A stretch of DNA of 64,000 nucleotides from Rotaria sordida (Eukaryota; Rotifera; Eurotatoria; Philodinida; Philodinidae), in contig CAJNOL010001169.1 of NCBI GenBank assembly GCA_905250125.1, positions 9,584-73,583 of the forward strand, written 5' to 3'. The notes below the pieces were generated by a model. That model did not search any database and was not told the DNA's origin. It worked only from the letters and a program-made list of their open reading frames with translations. Position numbers and translations under genes: made by a program. This document shows, one piece after another, positions 1 through 11,685 of the stretch (position 1 is the stretch's first letter; every line of letters begins with the position of its first letter).

Positions 1-1317
1 TTTATTTGTCTTGCCTATTTATTTTTATTCAAGTATTAATTAAAAGAAAGAATTGCTTTCATTAGTGTCTGAAGAAATGATGAAGCGTGCTCTAGAGAAG
101 TCAAAGCATGTGTTAAACATGATATCATGGTGAGATCATTTCCCCATCAACTCAAATAAATCATATGAATATTATGATTCATGTCTCACTTGATTTGTTC
201 AATAACTTGTAAAGTAGATGTGATCATCATTTATTGACAAAACGCATAAAGATCAGTATACTGGCATCAAGATCTATATAACTGCTCAATTCTGGCGTGA
301 ATGGATTCAGATGAAATCGACACATTTCATGATTCACAAATCTTTGTTCAGTTGAGCGAGAGTGCATGAAGATGAATATGACGAAAAGATTGACTGGATA
401 ATGATGATGATCAAGTGACTAGTCTCAGGCTATCATTGTTAAACTCTAACATAAATGCTCAAGCTATTTATATTTGAGTACTCCAATTTGCGATTGATTT
501 CGAGTGGTCGAAATGCGTGCGAGGAGTCGAAAAAGAATGTGCAATGAGAAAATGTATCCGAGGGCTCAAAGTCTCGACAGAACGAGGAAAAACATTTTTC
601 TAAGTTTTGATCACTCGTCGTGTCTATCATTAATCTTATTACGTCTGTTTGGGTAGAGGTTGAACAGTCAGGTTCGCAGCAAATTTTTATTCATTATTGT
701 CTACATTATCTAAGATTACATCTATGTTGCGTCGCAAAAATTTAATTAGGCAGCCTGACTGTAATGAAGGAACTCTCACCGAATCTTCCAGACAACCTTA
801 TGATCAAAGCTGTCATGCATACTTTCACGAAATAAAGATTACATACCTCATTTGTTGATTGAATGAATGGATCCTTCCGGTTACTTGATACTCTACTGAC
901 TCGTTTCACTGAAACTCCACCGATAAATTTTCCAATGTTCGCTTTGTTGTTTTATGATTCCTACAAATATAGTGCAGCTACAAAGACAATGTAGATTTTA
1001 GGAAAAAACATTTTTATAGTAATGAGTCATAGCCATTTTCTATTCATAGTTAACAACACATAGTTTAAGAGGTTCTAGTAGTAACTGATTGATATGCTTT
1101 TTTGCACGGAATGCGAACGCTTTAGTGCCTCATTTCGGTCATATGCTATAATAATTTTTAAGATAATCGTTTAAAATGAATGTTCATTTTTGAGCCTATA
1201 TTTCTCGTAGATGTAGAAAACATCAAAGTTAATGAGTCAAACTATGGACACAATAGCGATTCACCATTTCGGGTGACTGACTAGACATAACTAACAAGAC
1301 TAGAACTATGATGTAAA

Positions 1318-1435
1318 TGTCGGTGTCGGTATCAATATTAATATTCACCTATACACCCACATCTACTATCCGCACATACACGTACACTTACACATTCGTG
1401 CCCATAACAATCCCAACCACTCAAACAATCACACT
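1318..1435. repeat. Telomere-like G-then-C tract
   Basis: A short G-rich arm (GTCGGTGTCGG) is followed by a longer C-rich arm built of ACCCAC/ACAC variants. It is a degenerate member of the TGTGGG-like family seen throughout the window. Confidence 0.55.
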
Positions 1436-1785
1436 AAAACATATTCTCGCTTTCTGCTACAGGCAATATTCCTAATTTGAATAGTTTTTTTGGGAAACAC
1501 GAATATTTTTTTTCGATCAATTTTTAGAAAGCCTTGTTATTTACTTTTATAATTGAGTAGGCCAATGTTTGTTGAAACGAATAACGAGAAAATAATCAAA
1601 CTACTGTGAAAATTAACTGAATATTTAGAGATAGTTAACAAGTATTGGAATTTCTTCTTATTCAAAACATAGTTCCTAACAAGAATAGTCCAAGTAAAAT
1701 ATATAGAAAATCAAAATGGTTTTCGTAGATGATCTTTTTTTCATATCTGAAATTAAATATTTCTTTGAATCTCCGTAGGAAAAGG

Positions 1786-1854
1786 ACGTGGGTGTGAATG
1801 TGGATAAAGAGAAGATCTGAATCTTCACTCACAGTCATCCTGACACCCATACTC
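1786..1854. repeat. Telomere-like G-then-C tract
   Basis: GTGGGTGTGAATGTGG is followed by the spacer AAAGAGAAG and then a C-rich arm ending ACACCCAT. The AGAGAAG-type spacer recurs in other members of the family. Confidence 0.6.
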
Positions 1855-2101
1855 CTTTCACAAAATGTTTCAAAAACATTTGAAATAAACAATATTCTAC
1901 TCCGTTGTATATGCTAAATCAGAATACGATTCTACTATTTGTCAAATCGTCATTTTTCCAAATGCAATCTGCTAAACATCAGGCAAAAAAGAAGGACAAA
2001 ATCATGTAATAGAATGGTGTTTCGCTGTTTACTTCGACCTTGACTGAAACTTTTTTCTCACAATCCGTATAAGCATTTTGTGGAGCACCAAATTCTCTCA
2101 G

Positions 2102-2407
2102 CAGTGTCCAAGGACTGAGAAATAGGAATTCCTAATTTGCAGAGGAATTGTCAGTGTAGTCATGATAATTCCTTGGGGAAATGGGAATTGACCATTATTT
2201 CCACCACAGTTCCCTCATTCATGAATGTCAAGATAATGCTTTTTTTGCAATAATTTTCGTACTCATACGTTCATGTGCACAAATTTTTTGATGAAAACGA
2301 GCGTAAGAGTAATAAGTACCGTGGATATTGTATTTTTTTAATTTTAGCGTTCAAGGAAATGTCAGGGAACTGAGTAGGAATTCCTATTCCTCAGTCCTTG
2401 GACACTC
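2102..2407. mobile_element. Non-autonomous DNA transposon (MITE)
   Basis: A ~306-bp element with terminal inverted repeats of about 32 bp, beginning AGTGTCCAAGGACTGAG at the left and ending with its complement at the right. An internal palindrome, TAGGAATTCCTA, lies in each end. There is no coding capacity. The flanks (TCTCTCAG left, CTCCAG right) could be a decayed 8-bp target duplication, which would suggest hAT, but this is weak. Confidence 0.65.
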
Positions 2408-3610
2408 CTCCAGACTTTTGGAAAGTCGATCCATATGGATAATCCAAATAATAGAAATGTGTCCTTGCGAAGTATGCAAAAGAAGAAAAAGCTTTTAATA
2501 CGCAAATGCATATGATTGATGACATTCTCTAGTAACCACCTGATTCTGACGAGCTATTAAAGAGACTGCGCGCATCGAATTTTCAAAGAACTAAGTATCT
2601 CTTGTATAGAATAGAAGCATTTGTTTCTCCTCACCTAATGTTACTAAAATGATACGCTCTGTATGAAAATGCAGATCGTAGATCCAAAATCGGACCCAAA
2701 GCTCGCTTTTGTGTCCTCGGTAAGGCTCAAGTCTAGTTTTCATATAATTCATGTATCTCTAGAGTATAGCGTCATTCTTGAGCAGACAGTCTATTCATCT
2801 ATTGAGTTTGTCTGAATTTCGAAGATCTTATTCGATTCATTTATCATGCTTTTGAAAATAACATTCAACATTGTTTATTTATTGTAAACTAGGATAGATA
2901 TAAATATATATATATTCGAATTGAAAGCAACATCAGGCCTGCATGGTGCTTCTTGATACACTCTTGAAAATTATGATTAATATTCTCTTGCTCTTGTAAG
3001 GCTACCATCAGAATAATTAAAAAAAATACATGATGCTAAGAAGAAACGAAAAAATAAACCTTTAAAATGGATCATTAACACAAGCAGTAGAAGAAGAAAG
3101 AAAAACAAAGAGACGGGATGGATGCAATTTCATCATGTTTTTTATTGATGTAGTGCTGATTTCACTCAACTCAGCGCACTCACATGAAAAGATGCTTTTT
3201 GTGTCTTATACGCTTCATCAAGATCGAAATAGAACGCAGCTATATACACTTACGATACAGAAAATGGAGAATTACAATGCTAATGACGTCCAAAAAAAAT
3301 TTACAAAATATTCTACACAAAATCACAAAACAATGTAGGTGTGCATGTGCGTGTCGGCTTGGGTCGCAGTGGGCAATCAGGTGGACATGAACGAAAGTAT
3401 TCCTTTCCAAAGTTCAAATATTAGAATAAATGCATTTATGATTAGTCTATCTTGCCTTGAAATAAAACTTTCAGAAATTCAGCACAACGCGGGAGAACTC
3501 ATTTTTATAAATTTGCTCATAAATCACTATATATAAAGAAAGTTCATTCTCCGACCAACTTAACGGAAATATTTAAAAAGAAAAACTATCGGAAACGAAT
3601 GACTGCTCTA
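2408..3610. other. No gene seen
   Basis: AT-rich sequence with only short chance open frames. A run of TATA repeats lies near 2900. Confidence 0.45.
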
Positions 3611-4496
3611 CACTGTAAACTAGAAAATAAGTTATAGAGTTTAGTCAAAGATATTCTAGGAATACCTATATGAATTCACCGATGAATTTTAAATTCTTCG
3701 AAAATAAGATATTTGAAATATTAAGAATAAGAAATTTGATTTTCTAGTTAGAAAATCGCAAGTGAATTCATGTAGGCATTCCTAGAATTTCGGATTCTAT
3801 TCAGCAATTTGAGTATTTTTTAAAAACCCGAAAATCGAATTTTATTTTCATGTATAAACCTAAAATTTATATAATAACAAATAAATAATTTTAATTGAAA
3901 TTGAAATAATATTATAAATAATTAAGTCACATAAATGCACCAAATAACATGAATAAATAATTTGAATTTAAATCGAATAATATTGTAAACATTTGATTCA
4001 TATATATGCATCAAAATAACATAAATAGATAATTTAAATTTGAATTTATATAATATTATAGACATGTAAGTCATAAAAATGCACCAAATAACAAATAAAT
4101 AATTTTAATTTAAATACGTACTAAACGAACTGACTTACAGAGCAACTTTAAAAATACAAGTTATCAACTCACTAGTTAGCTGCTAAAGAATATAATGAAT
4201 GAAAAACACTATTGGCCGGCTTATATACGTGAATGAACAATGGCTTGATAGCGATCATTGTTCAAATGATTTTTTCAAATCGTCATTGATTTTCGTGTGT
4301 TATTAAAATCAATGTTGATGTTTTACTTTGTAGAAAATGATTTTTTTCGAAAATCAAATTCAATCTTTGTAAATTGGAAAATCAAGCATTTTTGAGGTAC
4401 GGAAAATTCGTCGAATGATCCATAAAGCCTCAAAAATACTTCAGATTATTTAAGATCGATTTTCTAAATAGTAGAATTTAAAAAGAATTTACAGTG
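3611..4496. mobile_element. Candidate non-autonomous element with CACTGTAAA ends
   Basis: CACTGTAAA at 3611 is matched by TTTACAGTG ending at 4496, and both are flanked by TA (3609-3610, 4497-4498), which fits a TA target duplication. Inside the left end is an inverted pair of ~28 bp arms (about 3652-3680 and 3760-3789). The middle holds at least three tandem copies of a ~72-bp AT-rich unit (3873-4115). No transposase frame is present. The superfamily is not identified. Confidence 0.5.
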
Positions 4497-4567
4497 TATC
4501 CACACACTAGCTGGCATAATAACGAGTGTGGTTGAAGGGGTGTGCGTATTCTCAAGAAGTCTCTCTC

Positions 4568-4705
4568 AACCCATTTTCATCGCTTGCTCGAGAAACGTTC
4601 GATTCTTTTAGACAGTTACTCCATGTGAACCCATTTTCATCCCTTGCTCGAGAAACATTCGATTCTTTTAGATAATCATCCCACGTCAATCCGTTTTCAT
4701 CAAAA
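4568..4705. repeat. 60-bp tandem repeat, 2.3 copies
   Basis: The unit starts AACCCATTTTCATC and carries TTGCTCGAGAAAC. Copies start at 4568 and 4628, with a partial third at about 4687. Confidence 0.75.
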
Positions 4706-4754
4706 CAGAGCATGCAGAAACTATAGATAAAAAATTATTTACTCAAAATAAAAT

Positions 4755-4945
4755 TTAATCAATCACCAACGTCCTCATGTCCCCATTGCGAAAAAAATAC
4801 AAATTCATCGTAGAAAAAAAAAGTCCCCATGTCCCCATCATCGAAAAAAATACAAATTCATTGTAGGAAAAAGAATTACTCCTATATAAAATTTCATCAA
4901 TCATTAATATTCCCATATCCCCATCATCAAAAAAATTACTAATTT
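4755..4945. repeat. Degenerate tandem repeats with GTCCCCAT core
   Basis: Three imperfect copies of a unit containing CCCCAT, an A-run and TACAAATTCAT. The sequence is non-coding and low complexity. Between here and 5795 there is only a weak 75-codon frame (5050-5277, +) that resembles no family I know. Confidence 0.55.
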
Positions 4946-5855
4946 ATTATCACAAAAAAATACTAAGCGTCTTATATATTTGTATTATAAATTTGTCTCC
5001 ACATTCAACAATTGAATAGATTAACTACATTAAGGTACGTATACTAAAAGTGATATTTACCAAATTCATTGAAATTTATATTAACTCTCCTACTGTTGAT
5101 GACCGCATTTATCAGCTAGTTAAAAACTGTCAATGGTCGAAAATTCTACAATTTTACTTCATATTATTAAATAAAGATATTTCATTATTACTGCATTACT
5201 TATTAGACATAAAAATACTTTGTGGTTTTTTCTCAAGTTTCATTTATATTAGACTTTATTTCTCTCAAAAATACTAGTTGCACACAAATCAGCTTATTTT
5301 GGTAAAAAACAAACTGCTACAATGAATTCGATAGTTTAACTAATCATCGATTTCCGTCTGTCGACAATTTAATGGGTTACTCGTTTTGTCTTTCGTTCTG
5401 TTCGCCAATGAAGAAAAAGAATAAATTACATGAAAGAACATAGGTAATGAAGCACATGTGTTTGCAATTTCTATCGCATCAACATTAATCGACGTCGCGC
5501 AAGTGTGACTTATTTTCTTCAATATCAAAAAACAAAACAAAAACAAAATTGCCCTTGACTGTGCACTAGTAATTGCCAATGATGGAAAAAAGAGATATGA
5601 CTATTTCATATAACATAAGCGAGAGAAAATCATTCATATTTTTGTTTTCCATAAATGTTTTTGTGCAGTTAGATGTCAGCTAAAGAAAGATTTCAAAATG
5701 AAAATCATATTAGATAACTATCGAAAGAAATATAAAGCTCTATATTCAATATATTTTGAAATAATGTATGTAATTAATCAAATTATTTCAAAAAAATGAT
5801 ATTGAATAATACGATATTCCTTTATTTCATATATTTGTTTAAGATCAAGTCTATA

Positions 5856-6887
5856 ATGACTTCAAATTTAGTTAAAGGTCATATTCTTTCCGGACTTTTT
5901 GGTTTTTCTCTCGGATTCTTAACCTTATGGTTAACCTCTCGGTGGCGTCAACAAAAAGAAAAAAAACGCAAATCAAATCCATCGACAACTGTTACTGAAC
6001 AAGTTGAATCATTACATTGGAATCCATTAGATGAACGACGTGGTTTAGGTGATCTTATAACAAAAGTCAATCATATAGGAATAACTGTATCAGATGTTGG
6101 TAAATCATTGCATTTCTACGTTGATATATTAGGATTACAACAAATTCGTCGCCCTAATTTTGATCGTCACGGTGCTTGGTTAACAATGGGTAATGTTGAA
6201 CTTCATCTTATCAAAGGTATACCTGCGATTCCAGTAGTTGATAATCTCCAAGTTGCACATATAGCATTTGAAACAAAAAATATTGATGAAGTTTTATTTA
6301 AATTACGTCAATTAAATATTGATGTTCGTCAAAATTTATCAATAACTAATGCACAAAAAGCAGCATTAAAAGATTCTGATTCAAAATCAAAACCAATAAT
6401 TACTCAATATTTTTTTACTGATCCTGATGGATATTTTTGGGAATTATGTAATTGTGAAATTCTTACAGAATTTGCTCTTAATAAAAATCAAAAAATTAAA
6501 GAAGTTGAATATCGTGAAGATATTCCAAGTGGTGTTGTATTCGACGTTGCTCGAGTAGCAAAACGTTGGACGGGTGGAAGTAAAAAAGGTCTAGCAGAAC
6601 AATTTTATGATATATTAAAAGATATACCTCGAGCAACTGAAGTTGACGAAGCGAAATTTAATAATCTTATTAAACGACGTACTATATATGGTGATATTAT
6701 GCAAGGATTTACTGATGAAGATATTAGAGAGGCTTTACTTATAACAAATAATTCTGTTCCATTAGCTGTCCGTATTTTAACCCAAATACGTGGTGAAAAT
6801 AAATTTTATCAGCCACCTGCATTTCTCGAGAACGGAGAATTAACTACGCCAAAATCATTTTTTATAGATAAAAACAAGTTAAAATAA
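5856..6887 (+). CDS. Membrane-anchored VOC (glyoxalase/bleomycin-resistance fold) protein with UBA-like tail
   Basis: A single-exon gene of 343 codons from the ATG at 5856; an in-frame ATG at 5796 would add 20 hydrophobic residues. I prefer 5856 because the upstream stretch is poorly coding. Counted from 5796, a transmembrane segment lies at about residues 28-46, followed by a basic stretch. A VOC domain at 88-225 has paired beta-alpha-beta-beta-beta modules and candidate metal ligands H93, E135 (or H137), H155 and E216, the last in FTDPDGYFWELCN. The C-terminal segment around residues 307-330 (GFTDEDIREALLITNN) resembles a UBA-type three-helix motif. VOC enzymes perform metal-dependent lyase, isomerase or dioxygenase chemistry; the substrate here cannot be told. 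A poly(A) signal AATAAA lies at 6955. Confidence 0.85.
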   Translation: MTSNLVKGHILSGLFGFSLGFLTLWLTSRWRQQKEKKRKSNPSTTVTEQVESLHWNPLDERRGLGDLITKVNHIGITVSDVGKSLHFYVDILGLQQIRRPNFDRHGAWLTMGNVELHLIKGIPAIPVVDNLQVAHIAFETKNIDEVLFKLRQLNIDVRQNLSITNAQKAALKDSDSKSKPIITQYFFTDPDGYFWELCNCEILTEFALNKNQKIKEVEYREDIPSGVVFDVARVAKRWTGGSKKGLAEQFYDILKDIPRATEVDEAKFNNLIKRRTIYGDIMQGFTDEDIREALLITNNSVPLAVRILTQIRGENKFYQPPAFLENGELTTPKSFFIDKNKLK

Positions 6888-7574
6888 CCATTAAAACTAT
6901 TCCAAATTCTCAATTTCTATTGGATTTTTTTCATTTTTTTGCAAATTAAGTCTTAATAAACCATAAAAAAGGAATATACAGTCGCGGCAAAAATTATCCG
7001 TACGATTTTTTTTGATCAAACTTAGTCAAATATAGACTTTTTGAGTTTTTTTGGGATATCAAAAGAATCATCACGTCACCTAGTATTTACAATAAAAAAA
7101 ACCAATATTATTGACTGAATCTATATGAAATGAGAAGTCAATCTCTGAAAATCATGCATGTTTTAAACGCAAAAGTTATTCATACGATTTTGATAACATT
7201 TATATTTTTCGTTCTTCATTACTTCAAAAACTTAATTATGAAGTCGTTAAATACAGGAAAGAACAAGTGAGATGCTCATAGTTTTTCCTTCGTGATACTA
7301 TTCTACCGAGTAAACAGAATTCGTTATTTATAAACTGCGGATCTTTATTTTGAAACACCTTTATGAAGAATTCGCAAATTGGACTTTTTTTTTCAAAATA
7401 GTACCTTAGACGTGTGTAATAACGAGAATAGCATATATTTTCTGTTATTATCTGATAGTTATAATAAAGATGTTTAGCAGTCTATTTGAATGACGATACT
7501 TTATTATTAAATAGCAAAAAGAACGGTTATATCGTTCAAAAATATCATTTGACATTTCATAACACAAAACCATA

Positions 7575-8060
7575 TTAATATCGTGTTGCTCGTCCTTTCT
7601 GTTTGGTGCATTCTTGTGAGCGATTTCCAATTAAGCCGATCAGTTTCTTCTCAACGTCACATCCAATCGAATCTCAAATCTGTTGAATCTTCTGTTTCAA
7701 CTCCTTAAGGTTTTTTGTTGGCTCTTTTTAAAGTTCTCTCTCGATATGAACACAGAGATGTTCTATTGGATTCAAATCGGGAGAACTCAAAGACCATGGT
7801 AAACACTCAATATCCTTCGAGTTAAGCCATTCTGCCACTATCGAAGCCTTACATTTCGGATCGTTATCCATTTGTAAAATTTTTTGACATATCTAATCGT
7901 TTGACAGATGGAAGTAAATGTTTTGACAAGATGTCCTTAAATACTTCGGCTGTCGTTGTTTCTTCAATGAAGACAAAATCATCTAACTCTTTCCTACTCA
8001 TACATCTCCTGACTTTCAAATTCGTACCACCTTGTTGCACCCTTGGGACTAAGCATTCAG
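7575..8060 (-). pseudogene. Tc1-family transposase relic (DDE domain)
   Basis: The minus strand encodes recognisable Tc1 motifs in order: CLVPRVQQGG, then RCMS and FVFIEETTTAEVF, then DNDPK (second catalytic Asp region), WSLSSPDLNPIEHL (third acidic residue in the PIE context), and a C-terminus ending GRATRY followed by a stop at 7575. There is one frameshift before DNDPK and at least one internal stop after HIEREL. The start of the protein is absent. The family cuts and pastes DNA at TA dinucleotides; this copy is inactive. Confidence 0.88.
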
Positions 8061-8066
8061 ACAAAG

Positions 8067-8163
8067 ATGTGGATGTAGGTGTGGATAAGGTGGTGTGTAT
8101 GGTGTAGATATGGGTAAAAAGAATGTCAAAACTGATGCCCACACTCACATCTACTCCCACACC
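8067..8163. repeat. Telomere-like G-then-C tract inside a Tc1 element
   Basis: The G-rich arm (GATGTGGATGTAGGTGTGG) is followed by a spacer and then a C-rich arm ending CTCCCACACC. It sits exactly where the transposase reading frame is cut off and lies between the relic and the right inverted repeat. Confidence 0.75.
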
Positions 8164-8491
8164 TGTAGTGTTACAAAAATAAATTACAAATATGTTATTT
8201 GTTCCTTCCTGTATCCAACAACTTCATAATTAAGTTTTTTGAAGTAATGAAGAACGAAAAACATAACTGTTATCAAAATCGTACGGATAATTTTTGCGTC
8301 TAAAACATGCATGATTTTCAGAGATTGACATCTCATTTCATGTAGATTCAGTCAATAATATTGGTTTTTTTTATTGTAAATACTAGGTGACGTGATGATT
8401 CTTTTGATATCCCAAAAAAACTCAAAAAGTCTATATTTGACTAAGTTTGATCAAAAAAGAAATTATACGGATAATTTTTGCAGCAACTATA

Positions 8492-10320
8492 TACATATAT
8501 ATACTAAAAAAAAATTACCTTATCATTGATGAAGAAGAAAAAGATGTATGTTCAAATACAAAATATGACTCATCTTTATTTCACTCATCGTTAAATCTAT
8601 GATGAAAAAGAGAAGTGACTAATAACTATGATGGCAGATATCATTTTTACCTTGTCTTGTTGTAAAACGAATACTTTATTATTGTAAGTACTTCTCTTAT
8701 CATTGAAATTTATTACTAAAGAAGACAAATGACTTTTATTTGTTTACGTGTCATTTGAAAATGTGACAAATGACGAAGGAAGGAAACTCTAGGAATACGA
8801 AAAAGAAATGTTAAATGAAAAACTTCTTCTACTCTTTTGAAACAGATCAATAAATCTGTTCGATCTAATTTAGAGTGAGTGAGAGCATTTTTTTTAAAGT
8901 TTTCCAACAAATAGTAATTGACATATCCCATTAGTATTTGTAGTGCACGTTAAATATGGATAAAAAAAAAAAGAAAAGTAAAATTCATCGACATTATTAA
9001 AAAATTCATTCGATGATATTCTCATTTAATTGCAATTGATGCTATCTTTGCTTTTTCATGCCTTAACTATTGTCTTCAATATCTGACTTTATCTTCCGAC
9101 AACATGCCATAATAAAGTAGCAATAATTACAACTCTATGACGATAACGATACAGCTAGACAGATTGAATACTTTTTTCAGACGTATCCTTTCGTTAAATG
9201 TTCTCTTGAAGTCAAATCGTTATCCCTTTTTGAATATTAACCTTCGCAGTCTAAAAACAAATTAATAATTCAACTTCGATTTCTTAAAAGTCTGAGCTTA
9301 TTAAAGATTGAGGATTTATATGTTGAACAAAAATATCTTCATTCCATCTTCTAAATCTCATAAAATTTGCTGTTACTTCTTGTACAACTATTGGTTAAAT
9401 GAAGTTAAAATCCTTAAAAGGAAAGTTTAATAATTTCTCTTTTAGAACTTTTCTAAATTTTAAAATTTTAAAATACTACAATAAATTGTTAGTTGAAAGA
9501 AAGACTCTTCATGTAACCATCAGTATTTAAACATCTGAAGATCATCGTTGAAAACGAGGAACACATCCAATTAGTGAGTATGAAAACAATTAATCTGTTC
9601 ATCACTTCTATTGTTTGAAAAACTCCAATTTTGTTGCAATTCAAATTTTGATCACATTCAGTCAATCAAGTTGAAGAAGTAATACCATCATTCTATGTAG
9701 ATGAAAAAAATTTGTTTGTTGATTGTGATACGTTTCACGAATATGAAGACTCAATAACTCTTTATACTCTATCATCTCCATTTGAAAGATTTGCGATATA
9801 TAGAAGATCTCTACTTAAAAATATTCCAATTTATTTACGTGGTGGTAACAATGATCCGAATAATAACGATGATACTGACTTTTGACGTTGATGTTCAATA
9901 GTTAGAATGTTGCGACTGATAAATGGGGTGCTTCTGATACTGAGACATAACGTCTATGTATAGAACTTTTAGAAGTTTTCAATAAAACTTTATTGAACCT
10001 TAATGAGCAAACAATTTACCAGCTTTTTTTTTATTTTGAAAGTCGCCGACTGAGATCCTTTTCATATCTTTCAATTGTATCATCAATTATTTTCTGGCAT
10101 TCTGTATTGGTGTGCGACGATGAATAGTATGTAAAGGATTTTTTATTACATATACAAAGATGTAAAAATAAAAGTTGGAAAACTTCAGAAAAGCATGTAA
10201 TCTAATATTTTTTTAATAAATGAATTAATCAATCCGTTGTTGTTCATGTCGTCAGCCTAATATCACAATACCGTATAGATTGTTGAAATTCTAATATACG
10301 GGTAATGCGAAACTGCAGCA
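8492..10320. other. Mostly empty stretch with one open fragment
   Basis: No complete gene is seen. An ATG-less open frame of 75 codons at 9661-9885 (+) looks coding by composition and contains PIYLRGGNN, which faintly recalls the IPxxVRGG segment of family-31 glycosidases. The match is too short to assign. The rest is AT-rich with no motif. Confidence 0.35.
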
Positions 10321-10440
10321 AGTGTGGGTGTGAGTGTGGATGTGGATCTTCTCTTTAACAGTACCAACACCCACACCTACTCACGTCCACACCCCACACC
10401 CCACACTCACACCAACCTACATCCACAGCCACAGCCACAC
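10321..10440. repeat. Telomere-like G-then-C tract
   Basis: GTGTGGGTGTGAGTGTGG, then the spacer CTTCTCT, then about 75 bp of CCACAC/CCCCACAC units. It lies 120 bp beyond the stop codon of the galactosyltransferase. Confidence 0.8.
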
Positions 10441-10562
10441 TCTTTACAAACTATATTTAGGATTTTAGTATTGCATCTAACTTGACTAAAGGTAATCATA
10501 GAATAGATATGAACACACAATGTGATCATACATATATTCTCTTCTAGACAACTGAATAGATT

Positions 10563-11685
10563 TTATCGTTTTCTGGTGCGCTTTTTCATCTGTAGTCGAA
10601 TGCGTATCTGTTCGTATGTTTCTTGGCTTAGTGTGACATTGACAAGTGTAAATAATTTATAAAAAGTCACTCCAAGAAGTCGATATTGAATCGTATTGAT
10701 GCCATCAAGTTTAAAGTCGTATTGTGAACGAAGTATTTTGAATCGATGAGGATTCGCTGGAGCTGATATGTGCTCATTTGAACGGATCATTTTGTATCGA
10801 GCAATCTCAATAGGATATCTTGTTATTGGTTTTTTCAACTTATGGACAACACGTGAATACATATCATCATCTTCGCCACCCCAACCCCAATAAACATTCG
10901 AATAGCCATTAGTGCCAAGAAAATCATCGGTCTTAAAAGCTGTAACACCACCGAAGAATGTCGAATAAACTAATTTGTAGTCAAATTTATCCATCGCTAC
11001 TGACCTATATAAGAAATAAAATCAATAATAACCAATTGAAAGATTCTATCTTAGTTATTTACATATGTCGAGGTTGATCGGCACACGTATAAATATTTCT
11101 TCTATCTTCTGGTAGTAAATCAACATCATGAAATATAAAGCAAGTAAATGGATAATACTTTTTGGCTTCAATAAAGCCTATGTTGAATAATGCTCCTCGA
11201 TTAAATAGTTCTTGTCCATGTTGATTCACAACAAATATCGTGTAGTCCAGTTGTTGCTGTTGAAGAAATGGATGTAGATTGTCGAGAAGTATTTTAAAAT
11301 GTTGTTCACGATTTCGATAACAAATAATAATAGCAATGCGTTGCTCAGGTTGACATCTTGATGGAAACCAGTGACCACCCGGACGAATATCAGAACCATA
11401 TTGAGCTTCAAGAACGTCATATGGATGCAATATTCGACGAATGAATACGCTGTAGTTCGACGATATATCGTTAGTATTAGTTGTGAGCAGAGTTGAACAG
11501 TTGGGCAATAGACGATATGTGTTCAAATCAGGCAAAGAGAAGTTCACATGAGAAAAATAAGAGGCATTGAAAAATGGTTCTTGACTCTCACTTTCTTTTT
11601 CTAATATGATATAGTAAACGATTTGCATAAAAATAATTGAGCAGATAACTTCATAGACAATAGTTCGATTCCGAACCATAATCAA
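10563..11685 (-). CDS. Beta-1,4-galactosyltransferase family (GT7) protein, two exons
   Basis: Exon 1 is 11685-11063 and exon 2 is 11004-10563, separated by a 58-bp GT...AG intron in phase 2. Splicing restores the family motif QPRHMSVAMDKF. A type II membrane anchor lies at residues 11-30. Hallmarks in order are FNRGALFNIGF, HDVDLLP (Mn-binding DxD), FFGGVTAF, and WGWGGEDDD (acceptor and catalytic loop), followed by ANPHRF. The product should act in the Golgi lumen, moving galactose (or GalNAc) from UDP-sugar to GlcNAc ends. In the metal site of bovine enzyme the MxxH motif supplies a His; here the aligned residues read MIRS, so that His appears replaced. Total length, about 354 residues, is normal for the family. 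The acceptor cannot be predicted. Confidence 0.92.

Larger units (their letters stand above)
1..2101. other. Gene-free AT-rich stretch
   Basis: No reading frame with recognisable protein similarity, splice structure or RNA gene was seen. Two telomere-like tracts lie inside it and are listed separately. Confidence 0.5.
6979..8489 (-). mobile_element. Decayed Tc1-type transposon with long inverted repeats
   Basis: A 1511-bp element flanked by TA (6977-6978 and 8490-8491). The ends start CAGTCGCGGCAAAAATTATC on the left and TAGTTGCTGCAAAAATTATC (complement) on the right, and the terminal inverted repeats extend about 290 bp (6979-7268 and 8200-8489) at roughly 90% identity. The interior carries the C-terminal two-thirds of a Tc1 transposase on the minus strand. 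The N-terminal DNA-binding part is missing and a telomere-like tract stands in its place, so the copy cannot encode its own transposase. Confidence 0.9.
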
